Source: an uncultured Methanoregula sp. (lineage in GTDB: Archaea > Halobacteriota > Methanomicrobia > Methanomicrobiales > Methanospirillaceae). Taken from it: 64,000 bases of DNA. The DNA is taken from positions 2,584,153-2,648,152 of the forward strand of contig NZ_OY759744.1 of the NCBI RefSeq assembly GCF_963662735.1, read 5' to 3'. The translations under genes were made by a program, and so were the position numbers. Positions 19,317 through 26,911 of the stretch are shown here, piece after piece (within the stretch, counting starts at the first letter, position 1; the number at the start of each line of letters is the position of its first letter). Under the pieces are notes generated by a model, which was not told the origin of the DNA, did not search any database, and saw only the letters and a list, made by a program, of their open reading frames with translations.

Positions 19317-19416
19317 ATTTCAGGAACAGGTACCAGATCGCCACGATAACGATAAAGATGACGACCCCGATACTTATCACCGTCATGCTGCTCAGTTCTG
19401 TTGATTCTTCTGCCAT
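19315..19416 (-). CDS. 33-residue single-pass membrane peptide
   Basis: A short reading frame encodes 33 residues: an acidic/polar start (MAEESTELSSM), one strongly hydrophobic helix of about 18 residues (VISIGVVIFIVIVAIWYL) and a single Lys at the end. A good ribosome site GGGGAG lies about 8 bases upstream of the ATG at 19416, and a TATA-like ATATATTTATAC is at about 19470-19481 on the same strand. These signals make it a likely real small gene. Function is unknown; small single-helix peptides often bind larger membrane complexes. Confidence 0.6.
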   Translation of the reverse strand: MAEESTELSSMTVISIGVVIFIVIVAIWYLFLK

Positions 19417-19529
19417 GGTATAAACTCCCCGTGGCATCCGGCCACGACAAGTAACCCTCGGGCATTAACAGTATAAATATATTTGTGCAATTATCGTTCT
19501 CCGGCATGGAGAGGCATTCCGAAAAAAGT

Positions 19530-20084
19530 TCAGACAATCAGGGAGATCAGGTCATGTTTGGTGACTACTCCCCGGACAATCCGGCCTTCAACAACCAGCA
19601 CGGCATGGTTCTGCTGGAGGATGTTTATCACGGTCTCGACATCCATATCAGGAGGCACGGTCGGGAAACCGGTCTCCATGAAATCCCGGACCGAGAAGAG
19701 CTGCGACTTGTGCAGTCGCTGCTGCTCGATAGCCTTCACGATCACTGATTCGGAGATGCAACCCACCGGCACCCCGCGCTCGATAACCGGGAGCTGGGAG
19801 ATGTTATTCTTCTCGAAGATCTCGACAGCCCGGCTGATCGAATCTTCCGGCTGCACGGACAGGACAGGCGTATGCATGATCTGGGAGGCATGGATCTTGC
19901 GTGGTTCAGAACTGTTCAGGACAACAATGATCTTGTTGAGCGTGCTGACCCGGGGATCTACGTTGCCGGCCTCGATCCGGGCAACCATGGACTGGCTGAT
20001 CCCTGCGCGCTTGGCAAGCTCGGTCTGCTTCATGCCGAGTGTTTCACGGCGTGAACGGAGTTCTTCGGGCGTTGGTATATGCAT
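19530..20084 (-). CDS. HTH-CBS transcriptional regulator
   Basis: A 184-residue archaeal regulator with an N-terminal XRE-type helix-turn-helix (LRSRRETLGMKQTELAKRAG, SQSMVARIEAG, residues about 8-60), then two CBS repeats (IMHTPVLSVQPEDSISRAV near 69-88 and a second near 130-184 with KHDLISLIV). CBS pairs typically bind adenosyl ligands, so it probably senses energy charge or a nucleotide, including perhaps c-di-AMP. It lies upstream of the 33-residue gene on the same strand and reads away from the ATP-grasp operon. Confidence 0.88.
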   Translation of the reverse strand: MHIPTPEELRSRRETLGMKQTELAKRAGISQSMVARIEAGNVDPRVSTLNKIIVVLNSSEPRKIHASQIMHTPVLSVQPEDSISRAVEIFEKNNISQLPVIERGVPVGCISESVIVKAIEQQRLHKSQLFSVRDFMETGFPTVPPDMDVETVINILQQNHAVLVVEGRIVRGVVTKHDLISLIV

Positions 20085-20511
20085 TCCTGATTACTGATGG
20101 TGATATGAACTAATCAATGTTATGGCAGATTATGGGCATGCCGGTTCCCAACTTATGTGACGTTCATTGCAGGACAAAACTGCCTGGTACCTGAGAACCG
20201 GGAGCGTACGGGAATTATGCATTCCAGTCATTTTCTGCATCAGCGCAACATTCATTAAAGGTAACGGGATTATAGCTGTTATCGATAATCCAGTGGAAAG
20301 GTATTGGATTAGTGTTCAACATGGACCAGTGTCTCAACAGCGATGATGATGATGACGAGAACCATCGTGGGTTCTTTTCCTGTTTTGTTTCACCACCCGT
20401 AAGCCGGGCTGGTGCGATCTCCCTGAATTCCGGACTGCATAACCGGCAGCTCCCGGTATCTGTCCGGTATGGCATGATCTCCGTACGCGGATACTGTGGG
20501 CTGATTAACGG
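20085..20511. other. Intergenic region upstream of the ATP-grasp/GCS2 operon
   Basis: A 427-bp gap between divergent units. It contains the HTH-CBS promoter side (AT-rich 20100-20125), a TTATCGATAA palindrome near 20279-20288 and one candidate small ORF (20312-20515), listed separately. No RNA gene or clear repeat was seen. Confidence 0.4.
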
Positions 20512-20515
20512 ATGA
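20312..20515 (+). CDS. Possible 67-residue peptide gene leading the ATP-grasp operon
   Basis: An open frame of 67 codons whose TGA stop (20513-20515) overlaps the ATG of the next gene at 20512 as ATGA, the coupling pattern used throughout this genome. The product has an acidic patch (CLNSDDDDDENHRGF) and three Cys. No family is recognised. Its position directly before an ATP-grasp/GCS2 ligase set makes it a candidate substrate peptide, but the reading frame may also be fortuitous: there is no strong ribosome site at its start. Confidence 0.25.
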   Translation: MFNMDQCLNSDDDDDENHRGFFSCFVSPPVSRAGAISLNSGLHNRQLPVSVRYGMISVRGYCGLING

Positions 20516-21309
20516 ACGATACGTGGATTGTATCCCCACCGGCGGGCGGACTTACCGAAGGCGAAGGTGTTCCATCCTGCGTCCCGCTCGTCCCCCATAC
20601 CGGCTGTGTGCCGGGCGTTGCTGCCCCGGCGGGTATCCTGCCAAAGAAAGCAGGCAGCAGGCCGTCGGCAAAAAAAGAACCGGCGTTCTTAAAAGATACC
20701 CGGTTTGCCATCTGGCGGGATGGAGCAACCCATATCATCAGCGAGAGTTACTTCTACAAGACCGAGCCGTATTACACCATCCTCCAGCACGAGCTTGAAG
20801 GAAAACCGGTCAGGCCCGCAAGCAGTGCAGTGCTGGATGCCTACGTGGTCCCTGTATGCCTCGAACGGTCACGCCACTTTGGCATCCCGGTCTGCACCTG
20901 GGAGATCTCCCAGGGCTATACTCCCCTCCCGTCCGTCCTGTACGGCCTGAACTACTTTGCGAACACTTCGGATTACGTTGTTGTCAGCGATAATGAGAAG
21001 GCAAAAGAGACGATCCGGCACATCACCAACAAGGGCAAGTACCCGTTCTGCTACCAGAAACTTCCCGACAATGCAGCGATACGGAGCTGCATCTCGGTCT
21101 TTGGGAAAACCACGACTGCCTCCGACCCGATCGATACGATTGCCTCCCGGGTCTATGATCTCTTTGCTATCCCGCTCGTCACCATCGTGATGGTGCAGGA
21201 TGGTGACGGGTTCCGGCTTTCATCGCTTTCCCCGACAAAATACTCGCAGCTCTCCGGCGCCGAACGCTCGCTCCTCTCCGCGTACATCTCCCACCAGGAA
21301 TTCCTATGA
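20512..21309 (+). CDS. RLAN-like protein (RimK N-terminal partner)
   Basis: A 265-residue protein. The first 60 residues are Pro/Gly-rich and look unconserved (the true start may lie downstream). From about residue 75 the pattern SESYFYKTEPYYTILQHELEG, DAYVVPVCLERSRHF and LPSVLYGLNYFANTSDYVVV resembles the RLAN domain that in bacteria is fused to the N-terminus of RimK-type ATP-grasp ligases. Here the ligase is the next gene, overlapping by ATGA, so a fused architecture appears split into two coupled genes. No catalytic residues are assigned to this family. Confidence 0.65.
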   Translation: MNDTWIVSPPAGGLTEGEGVPSCVPLVPHTGCVPGVAAPAGILPKKAGSRPSAKKEPAFLKDTRFAIWRDGATHIISESYFYKTEPYYTILQHELEGKPVRPASSAVLDAYVVPVCLERSRHFGIPVCTWEISQGYTPLPSVLYGLNYFANTSDYVVVSDNEKAKETIRHITNKGKYPFCYQKLPDNAAIRSCISVFGKTTTASDPIDTIASRVYDLFAIPLVTIVMVQDGDGFRLSSLSPTKYSQLSGAERSLLSAYISHQEFL

Positions 21310-22178
21310 GCAGGCTTGGCATTTTCGTAGACCGCAAAACGCTCTCGAACTCCGAGCAGCTCAATGCGCTGATCCGCTGCCGGGACGTGGCCGAGAACCT
21401 GGGCCATGACGTAGATTTCCTCTTTCCCGTGGACATCAACAAGATCCCGAAGATGGATGCCCTGTTCATCCGGGCCCGGACCGACCCGATGAATGTCACG
21501 TACGTGGCAGCCCGCATGGCAAGCATGCACAACATCCCGGTCATCGACGACCCGCAGTCGATCCAGATCTGCTCGGACAAGATCAACATGTACTCGCACC
21601 TGATCAGAAAACAGGTCTCTCTCCCGAAAACCGTCTTTTTGTCCCGGCGGGATCTCAATGTCGAATGCGTCACGCGCCTCTTCGACGAACTGGGCACACC
21701 CCTGATCCTGAAGGAGCCGTCCACATCGTTCTCGCTCCGGGTCGAGAAAGTCAGCGACATTGCCGGCTTCTTCCGGATTGCCCGGCGGTTCTACCGGCTC
21801 TCGGACTGGATCGTGGTCCAGCAGTACATCGAGAGCAAATACGACTGGAGGGTTGGCGTGCTGGACGGGAAGCTCCTGTACATCTGCAAGTACACCATCC
21901 CCTCGGTCACGTTCAAGATCCAGGCATCGGTCAACGGGCATATCGTCTATTGCGGGGTTGAAAGCGTTCTTCCGGATGTCGTTCCCCCGCACGTGATCCA
22001 GCTCGGGATCGATGCCGCAAACGCGATAGGCCACGGCCTCTATGGCGTGGATATCAAGAACAATAACGGGGATGCGTACGTGATTGAAGTGAACGACAAC
22101 CCCTCCATCGAGAGCGGGGAGGATGACTGTTACCCACGGGTTTTCGAGCAGATCGTCTCCCACCTGTTACCCGCGTGA
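21306..22178 (+). CDS. RimK-family ATP-grasp ligase
   Basis: A 290-residue ATP-grasp enzyme. The N-terminal part (DALFIRARTDPMNVTYVAAR, IPVIDDPQSIQICSDKINMY) matches the RimK group associated with RLAN domains. The grasp fold has TPLILKEPSTSFS (ATP-binding Lys), DWIVVQQYIESKYDWRVGVL and the metal-binding VIEVNDNPSIESGEDD near residues 258-273. Members ligate an amino acid to a carboxylate with ATP. It is coupled to the RLAN-like gene and followed within a few bases by the Cys-cluster and GCS2 genes. The substrate is unknown; it is not lysine biosynthetic by context. Confidence 0.85.
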   Translation: MSRLGIFVDRKTLSNSEQLNALIRCRDVAENLGHDVDFLFPVDINKIPKMDALFIRARTDPMNVTYVAARMASMHNIPVIDDPQSIQICSDKINMYSHLIRKQVSLPKTVFLSRRDLNVECVTRLFDELGTPLILKEPSTSFSLRVEKVSDIAGFFRIARRFYRLSDWIVVQQYIESKYDWRVGVLDGKLLYICKYTIPSVTFKIQASVNGHIVYCGVESVLPDVVPPHVIQLGIDAANAIGHGLYGVDIKNNNGDAYVIEVNDNPSIESGEDDCYPRVFEQIVSHLLPA

Positions 22179-22183
22179 TTACC

Positions 22184-22672
22184 ATGACTGATGACTGGCT
22201 ATTAAGAGCAGAGGATATCTGCCACACCTGCGGGGGCCATTGCTGCGATGGCGCACAGCCCCCGTTGAGTTCCGAACGTATCGCGATCATTCTTTCAAAA
22301 GGCGACTTTGCCCATTGCATAGGGTTTGACGGCTACCATTTCCTGCGCTCAAAAGAGAACGGCGAATGCACCCTCCAGAAGAACGGCAAATGCCAGATCC
22401 ACGACTTCAAGCCGGAGACCTGCCGGTCGGGCCCGTTCACGTTCGATGTCAAGGGAGATACAATTGAGATCTTCCTGAAATTCGAGAGCTTATGCCCCAT
22501 AGTCCGCCTCCTCAAGGAAGTACCGGAAGCGTACGAGCAGCAGTACAACCGGGCAGTCACCCATATCACGCACCTTGTCTCGCTCCTCCCGCAGGAGGAA
22601 CTGGATGTTATCTGCCGGATCGATGAACCGGAGACCGAGAAGGTGGCGGAAATCCCACGGAAGTATCTCTGA
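22184..22672 (+). CDS. YkgJ-type cysteine-cluster protein
   Basis: A 162-residue protein with an N-terminal CHTCGGHCCDG motif (C-x2-C-x3-CC) and further cysteines in ECTLQKNGKC, ETCRSGPF and SLCPIV, the pattern of the YkgJ / CxxCxxCC family, which binds zinc or an Fe-S cluster. The ATG at 22184 was chosen; a GTG at 22175 overlapping the previous stop would add three residues. It sits between the ATP-grasp and GCS2 genes, so it may act on the same substrate, but the function of the family is unclear. Confidence 0.8.
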   Translation: MTDDWLLRAEDICHTCGGHCCDGAQPPLSSERIAIILSKGDFAHCIGFDGYHFLRSKENGECTLQKNGKCQIHDFKPETCRSGPFTFDVKGDTIEIFLKFESLCPIVRLLKEVPEAYEQQYNRAVTHITHLVSLLPQEELDVICRIDEPETEKVAEIPRKYL

Positions 22673-22675
22673 TCC

Positions 22676-23785
22676 ATGACAATCGGTACCGAACACGAAT
22701 ATTCCATCAACGACAACACCTTCCATCCCCTGCCGGTCTCGGACCAGATCCTGAAATCCATCTGCGGCCGGTACGAGAGCGAGATCCTGTTTGGCGATGT
22801 AAAACTGGGTAAAGAACTCCAGAAGACGGTGCTCGAGATTATCCCCCGTACGCCGGCTGAAGAGATTTCCGGGCTCGAAACCCATATCCACCGGGGGGTC
22901 CGGAAGTTCTCGGATATCTTCCGGGATCAGTACCATCTCCTCGGGCTCGGCATGCACCCGACCCTTACGCTTGACGAGACCGCGGTCTGGGACCATGATG
23001 AGGGCGAGTATTACGAGATCTATGACCGGCTCTTCAATATCCGGCAGCACGGCTGGCTGAATATCCAGGCACTGCAGATCAATCTCTCCTACCGCAATGA
23101 GAAAGACCTGGTCGGAACCTACAACCGGATCCGGTCCCTCCTCCCGTACCTTATCGCGGTCACGGCTTCATCGCCGATGGTGGAAGGAAAACTGACCGGC
23201 TCCTGCGACAACCGGCTCCTCTATTACCGGGAAAACCAGAAAGAGATCCCACAGATCTGTAATAATATTCTCCCGGACAAGATTCGTGCAGTGGCAGATT
23301 ACCGTTTGGCGCAGGATGAAGTATTCTCCTCGCTGCGTGAGCATGGCGCTGACATCCTTTGCGAGGAATGGGTCAATTCCTCGGGGCTCATCATCCGCTT
23401 TTCCAGGAAATGCCTTGAGATCAAGGCGCTGGACGAGCAGGAATCCGTGCACTCGGACATGGCAGTCTGTGCATTTGTCCGGTCCCTGCTCCGGTGCAGG
23501 TCCCTCCCGCTTGAGTCCGATGAGGGAGCACTTCGCAGTATCATGGAGCAGGCCATTACGAATGGAACGGAAGGACTCAGGCCGGAACTTTCGAAGCTGT
23601 ACTCTGCGGCATGGCAGACGGCAACGGAAGATGAGCGCCGGTTCCTCCCGGTGATAAAAGAGCGGATCGAAAAGGGCAGCCTTGCGGAGCTGATGACCGG
23701 AAGGTTCTCCCGGGAACCGGAGATCACCCCCGTTCTCGCAGAACTGGCAGCCTGCCTCAAAGAGAACCGGAGCTGGACCGGGTGA
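22676..23785 (+). CDS. GCS2-type carboxylate-amine ligase
   Basis: A 369-residue member of glutamate-cysteine ligase family 2. It opens with IGTEHEYSI, the metal-binding acidic strand, and contains HIHRGVRKFSDI, GLGMHPTL, LNIQALQINLSY (nucleotide/substrate region) and VTASSPMVEGK, ending in an all-helical tail. Family members join an amino acid amine to the gamma-carboxylate of glutamate or a related carboxylate with ATP. It starts 3 bases after the Cys-cluster gene and closes the operon. True gamma-glutamylcysteine synthesis is not implied: a glutathione synthetase is absent. Confidence 0.82.
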   Translation: MTIGTEHEYSINDNTFHPLPVSDQILKSICGRYESEILFGDVKLGKELQKTVLEIIPRTPAEEISGLETHIHRGVRKFSDIFRDQYHLLGLGMHPTLTLDETAVWDHDEGEYYEIYDRLFNIRQHGWLNIQALQINLSYRNEKDLVGTYNRIRSLLPYLIAVTASSPMVEGKLTGSCDNRLLYYRENQKEIPQICNNILPDKIRAVADYRLAQDEVFSSLREHGADILCEEWVNSSGLIIRFSRKCLEIKALDEQESVHSDMAVCAFVRSLLRCRSLPLESDEGALRSIMEQAITNGTEGLRPELSKLYSAAWQTATEDERRFLPVIKERIEKGSLAELMTGRFSREPEITPVLAELAACLKENRSWTG

Positions 23786-24165
23786 AGGATCCATTGTTGC
23801 TGAGGCAACTGACGATCACAGAACGCGTTCAACGGGTTTGAACACACCGGGGATACGTTTGGGGGGGTGACCCCCTCACTCCCCCATAGGGGGAGGCAAC
23901 CCAAGGGGAGCGTCCCCTTGACCCCCCCGGAATTTAAGATTTTCACCAACAACCTCCAGTGACTGCTGCTATTGATGAGAGGGTCATGCGTCTGATGCGC
24001 AGGTGCTAAGATCCGGAACCACCATGAACTTCAAAGATTTGGGAGTATTTCACAAGATTTTTTTAGTCACTGATCCGCCGCGGGGGCGCCCCGTCGGGGG
24101 CGGCGGCACTATCGCAAATTACTTCAAAAAGGCTATTCTTAAAAATTTTTGATAATTGTTGTATC
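23786..24165. repeat. Intergenic block of nested G/C inverted repeats
   Basis: A 380-bp gap between convergent units with no gene. At 23860-23938 an outer G7/C7 pair encloses three nested palindromes: GGGGGTGACCCCC (near 23862-23874), CTCCCCCATAGGGGGAG (about 23879-23895) and CAAGGGGAGCGTCCCCTTG (about 23912-23930). A second GC-rich palindrome with arms CCGCCGC/GCGGCGG and an inner GGGGCGCCCC lies at 24075-24106. The core GGGGGTCACCCCC recurs in the repeats at 44.7 and 44.9 kb. Possible roles are terminator, REP-like element or structured RNA. Confidence 0.6.
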
Positions 24166-25845
24166 TCACAGCGTGACTTTCTTGACAATCTGCCCGTGAC
24201 GGAAGACCGTAATCCCGCCACCGCTCTGTGAAACGACAATGCCTATCGCATTGGTCACCTGCGTAATCGCAGCAACCGAGTTGTGCCGGGTGCCCATGCC
24301 GGGCGGGAGGGAGACATTGCTCGTATCGACCGTAATGTACCGTCCCACGGCCTCGACAAACCCGTCACCGGTGATGACAAATGCCCCGTCCAGCTGGGCA
24401 AGGGCCTTGATGTTTTCCGTGAGCTCGGGGTTGGTAACCACCCGGAGCTCTGGCTTATGGCCTTCGAATGGGTTCAAGATGATCTGCCGGGATTTTTCAA
24501 GCACGTTCTTCGTGTCCCCGATCAGGAACGTGGTGCCGACCGGCTTTCCCTCCCGGCCCTCGATAGAGATCTCGGTGCAGACATGGAAAACCGCATCGAA
24601 GACCTCGTCTTTCACATCGGTATCCACGATCACGGTATCTTTCCAGGAATCCGTGCTGATCCGCACTTCGCCTCTCTGCTTCCGGTCGGTGATATCGTGG
24701 CCGATACAGAGAATCTCCACGATGTGCCCCTGCTCGTCGCGGATTGCCTTGTTGATCCAGGCTATCCAGACATGGTCGCCGTTCCTGCGGATATTCTCGT
24801 TCACGTTGACGGCATATCCCTCGGCATTGAAGCCGAGATCGTTTACCATCATGGTGAGATCGTGCTGGACCCGGGTTTTCGCAGGTACTATGGTTCCCAC
24901 CACGTTCTTGCCAATCACATCCTCGCTCGTGAAATCGAAGAAGGTCAGGGCATAGTGGTTGAAGAACGTAATATTGCCAAGAGTATCCATCCGGATGATG
25001 ATGCTCTGGGTATTCTGGAGGATCTCGCGGTACTTGCCCTCGCTCTCTTTTACGGCTTCGGCCATCTTCTGCCGGTCGGTATTGTCCGTAACAACAAATG
25101 TCCCGCCCTTGGTTACATCGCGGGGGTCGAGAGGCTGTGCCTGGATATGGCAGGGCAGGAGCGTTCCGTCCTTTTTCAGGACTTTGCAGTCAGCGTGCAG
25201 GAGCCCGCCTGCATCCCTGCGGATCAGGAACTCCCGGCAGACCTGCTCGTACTCTTCGGAAGTCCGGAAAAATGTGCGGAGATCTTTTCCCACGAGAGCG
25301 GACTCTTCCGAGCCCAGCATTGCGGCAAGCGGGTGATTCACCCATCCGAGAATCCCGTTTCGCATCTGGAAGATCCCAAGTGGCGTTGCCGACAGGATGG
25401 TTGCCAGCTGTTCGTTCTGGGTCCTGAGATCGCGCTCGGCTTTCCTGCGAAGGGAGGTCTGCTTGATGAGATTGACCATCTCGAAAAGTTGTGGCCGGAT
25501 ATCCCCGGTCTTTGGCAGGGCGATCTCGGTGCCGTTATTGACTTCCTGGAGGGCGATCTTGTTGCCGCCCCGCCGGCAGAGCAGGATAACAGGGGTTGTA
25601 TTCCCGAGCGTCTTGAGGTACTTGAGGAACTCGATCCCGTTCATGTCCGAGACAAACTCGATCCCGTTCACGTCGGGGGTCTGCTCGTAGGATATGATAA
25701 CGTCAAACGTCCGCCCCTTGAGTTTCTCTATCGCATGCTTGGTGGAATGAGCGGATTCCACCTTCATGTCCCCGGTCTTTTCAAGAAAGATGCGGATTTG
25801 TGTGAGGAGATCGGTATTGTCGTCGATAAACAAAACAGAGATCAT
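24166..25845 (-). CDS. Pseudo-receiver-PAS-PAS-diadenylate cyclase (c-di-AMP synthase candidate)
   Basis: A 559-residue multidomain protein. Residues 1-125 are a receiver fold (VLFIDDN at 4-10), but at the phosphoacceptor position DVIISYEQTP has Tyr53 where Asp is normal, so phosphorylation is unlikely. Two PAS domains follow (about 140-260 and 270-390). The C-terminal 160 residues match the DisA_N diadenylate cyclase domain: GREGKPVGTTFLIGD, DGAFVITGDG (Asp486) and GTRHNSVAAIT (520-521), then IGIVVSQSGGGIT. The usual RHR is RHN here. The reaction would be 2 ATP to c-di-AMP. The start ATG at 25845 has GGGAGAT just upstream. It is a single gene, convergent with the GCS2 operon. Confidence 0.8.
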   Translation of the reverse strand: MISVLFIDDNTDLLTQIRIFLEKTGDMKVESAHSTKHAIEKLKGRTFDVIISYEQTPDVNGIEFVSDMNGIEFLKYLKTLGNTTPVILLCRRGGNKIALQEVNNGTEIALPKTGDIRPQLFEMVNLIKQTSLRRKAERDLRTQNEQLATILSATPLGIFQMRNGILGWVNHPLAAMLGSEESALVGKDLRTFFRTSEEYEQVCREFLIRRDAGGLLHADCKVLKKDGTLLPCHIQAQPLDPRDVTKGGTFVVTDNTDRQKMAEAVKESEGKYREILQNTQSIIIRMDTLGNITFFNHYALTFFDFTSEDVIGKNVVGTIVPAKTRVQHDLTMMVNDLGFNAEGYAVNVNENIRRNGDHVWIAWINKAIRDEQGHIVEILCIGHDITDRKQRGEVRISTDSWKDTVIVDTDVKDEVFDAVFHVCTEISIEGREGKPVGTTFLIGDTKNVLEKSRQIILNPFEGHKPELRVVTNPELTENIKALAQLDGAFVITGDGFVEAVGRYITVDTSNVSLPPGMGTRHNSVAAITQVTNAIGIVVSQSGGGITVFRHGQIVKKVTL

Positions 25846-25959
25846 CGGGCATCTCCCGGCAAAAATTGCGTGGAACTCACTTATATCAGGTGGATGGCCG
25901 GGCGATAAATAGTTGTTGAGAACATGGCGTTACAACGATACCGGCAGATGGAAAAGTGA

Positions 25960-26481
25960 TTATTCCTGGTCCGGGGCTGTTTCCGGATCATCTGCATCCT
26001 TGTCATCACCTTTGCTGTCTTCATCTTCATCGGGCTCAGGCTGCTGCCGGTAGGTAATCCATGCAATGAGAAAGAGAGCAGGAAGGCCCAGCGGGATCGC
26101 AAAACCACCATTGAACCGCTCCACCGCTGAAAGACCAAAGAGTATGCCGGCCCCGAGCGTGAAAAACGAGGCAGTGCGGAGTCGTGCGGATTCTTCGCGG
26201 ATGCAGGCATAGACGGTAATGAGAATGCCGGCAAGGAGCAGGATGCTGCCGGCGGCCCAGGACAGTACTGCAAGAACGGTATGCATTCCGGTTGTTAAGC
26301 CAAGCAGGATGAAGCTGATATCCTTGTTGGCCAGGAAAAACCCGGATCCCTGGGCGGCATACTGGAACCGGAAGAACGCCCACTGGAGGTTGACCAGCAT
26401 CCAGTCACCCCACATGTAAATGTTAAGCGGGATCAGGAGCGTGAGACACTGGAGAATGAGGGGAATTTTGTACCTGACCAT
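25960..26481 (-). CDS. Four-helix membrane protein of unknown function
   Basis: A 173-residue protein with about four hydrophobic segments (residues 5-24, 52-72, 77-95, 105-140) and a strongly acidic C-terminal tail (EPDEDEDSKGDDKDADDP), probably cytosolic. I recognise no family. It is transcribed alone or with the HTH gene just upstream on the same strand, 65 bases away. The start ATG at 26481 has no clear ribosome site, so a leaderless transcript is possible. Confidence 0.7.
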   Translation of the reverse strand: MVRYKIPLILQCLTLLIPLNIYMWGDWMLVNLQWAFFRFQYAAQGSGFFLANKDISFILLGLTTGMHTVLAVLSWAAGSILLLAGILITVYACIREESARLRTASFFTLGAGILFGLSAVERFNGGFAIPLGLPALFLIAWITYRQQPEPDEDEDSKGDDKDADDPETAPDQE

Positions 26482-26546
26482 AGTGAACAGGTACTGTATT
26501 TATTGAAAATGTATTGAGCGTATCGGAATACGCATACAAAAAATAA

Positions 26547-26888
26547 TTATTCTGTGTGCTGGACGATTGCCAGCTGGTACATCCAGTCCATGAGCGGGTG
26601 ACACTCTTCCACGATACATTCAAGCTCGCAGCCGATACAGGGTATCAGTTCTTCACCGGCAAGGAGATCGCAGGGATTGACCGGCATCTGCTTTGCCTTG
26701 AGGAGATAGGTCTTGATCCCGTCTTTCTTGAACTCGACTCGGTCAATGAGCCCGCTCTCTTCCAGTTTCTTGACGATCCGGGAACACTTCCGGCTGTCAA
26801 CACCCAGCTCTTTCCAGAGCTCGCTCTGAAGAACGCCTTCAGGCTTTGACTGAATCAGTTTCAGTCCTTCCTCTACCGGGTCTCCCAT
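26547..26888 (-). CDS. Winged-helix regulator with C-terminal cysteine cluster
   Basis: A 113-residue protein. Residues 1-68 form an Lrp/MarR-like winged helix (VLQSELWKELGVDSRKCSRI, VKKLEESGLIDRVEF). The C-terminal part has five cysteines in NPCDLLAGEEL, IPCIGCELECIVEEC, a spacing that suggests an Fe-S or zinc site. It is likely a redox- or metal-responsive transcription factor; this is inference. GAGGTG lies about 10 bases upstream of the ATG at 26888. It follows the LSm gene by 23 bases and is probably cotranscribed with it. Confidence 0.8.
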   Translation of the reverse strand: MGDPVEEGLKLIQSKPEGVLQSELWKELGVDSRKCSRIVKKLEESGLIDRVEFKKDGIKTYLLKAKQMPVNPCDLLAGEELIPCIGCELECIVEECHPLMDWMYQLAIVQHTE

Positions 26889-26911
26889 GTACTATCCACC
26901 TCGAAACTGGT

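Noticed and set aside
20343..20402. Leader peptide starting with four Met codons (possible attenuator)
   Set aside because: No run of codons for one biosynthetic amino acid that would fit the downstream genes and no terminator hairpin; it lies inside the 67-codon frame in another phase.
20215..20598. A 127-codon minus-strand frame
   Set aside because: Overlaps the start of the ATP-grasp operon, has no homology and no ribosome site.
24283..25908. A 541-codon plus-strand frame
   Set aside because: Antisense shadow of the diadenylate cyclase gene; no domain recognised.
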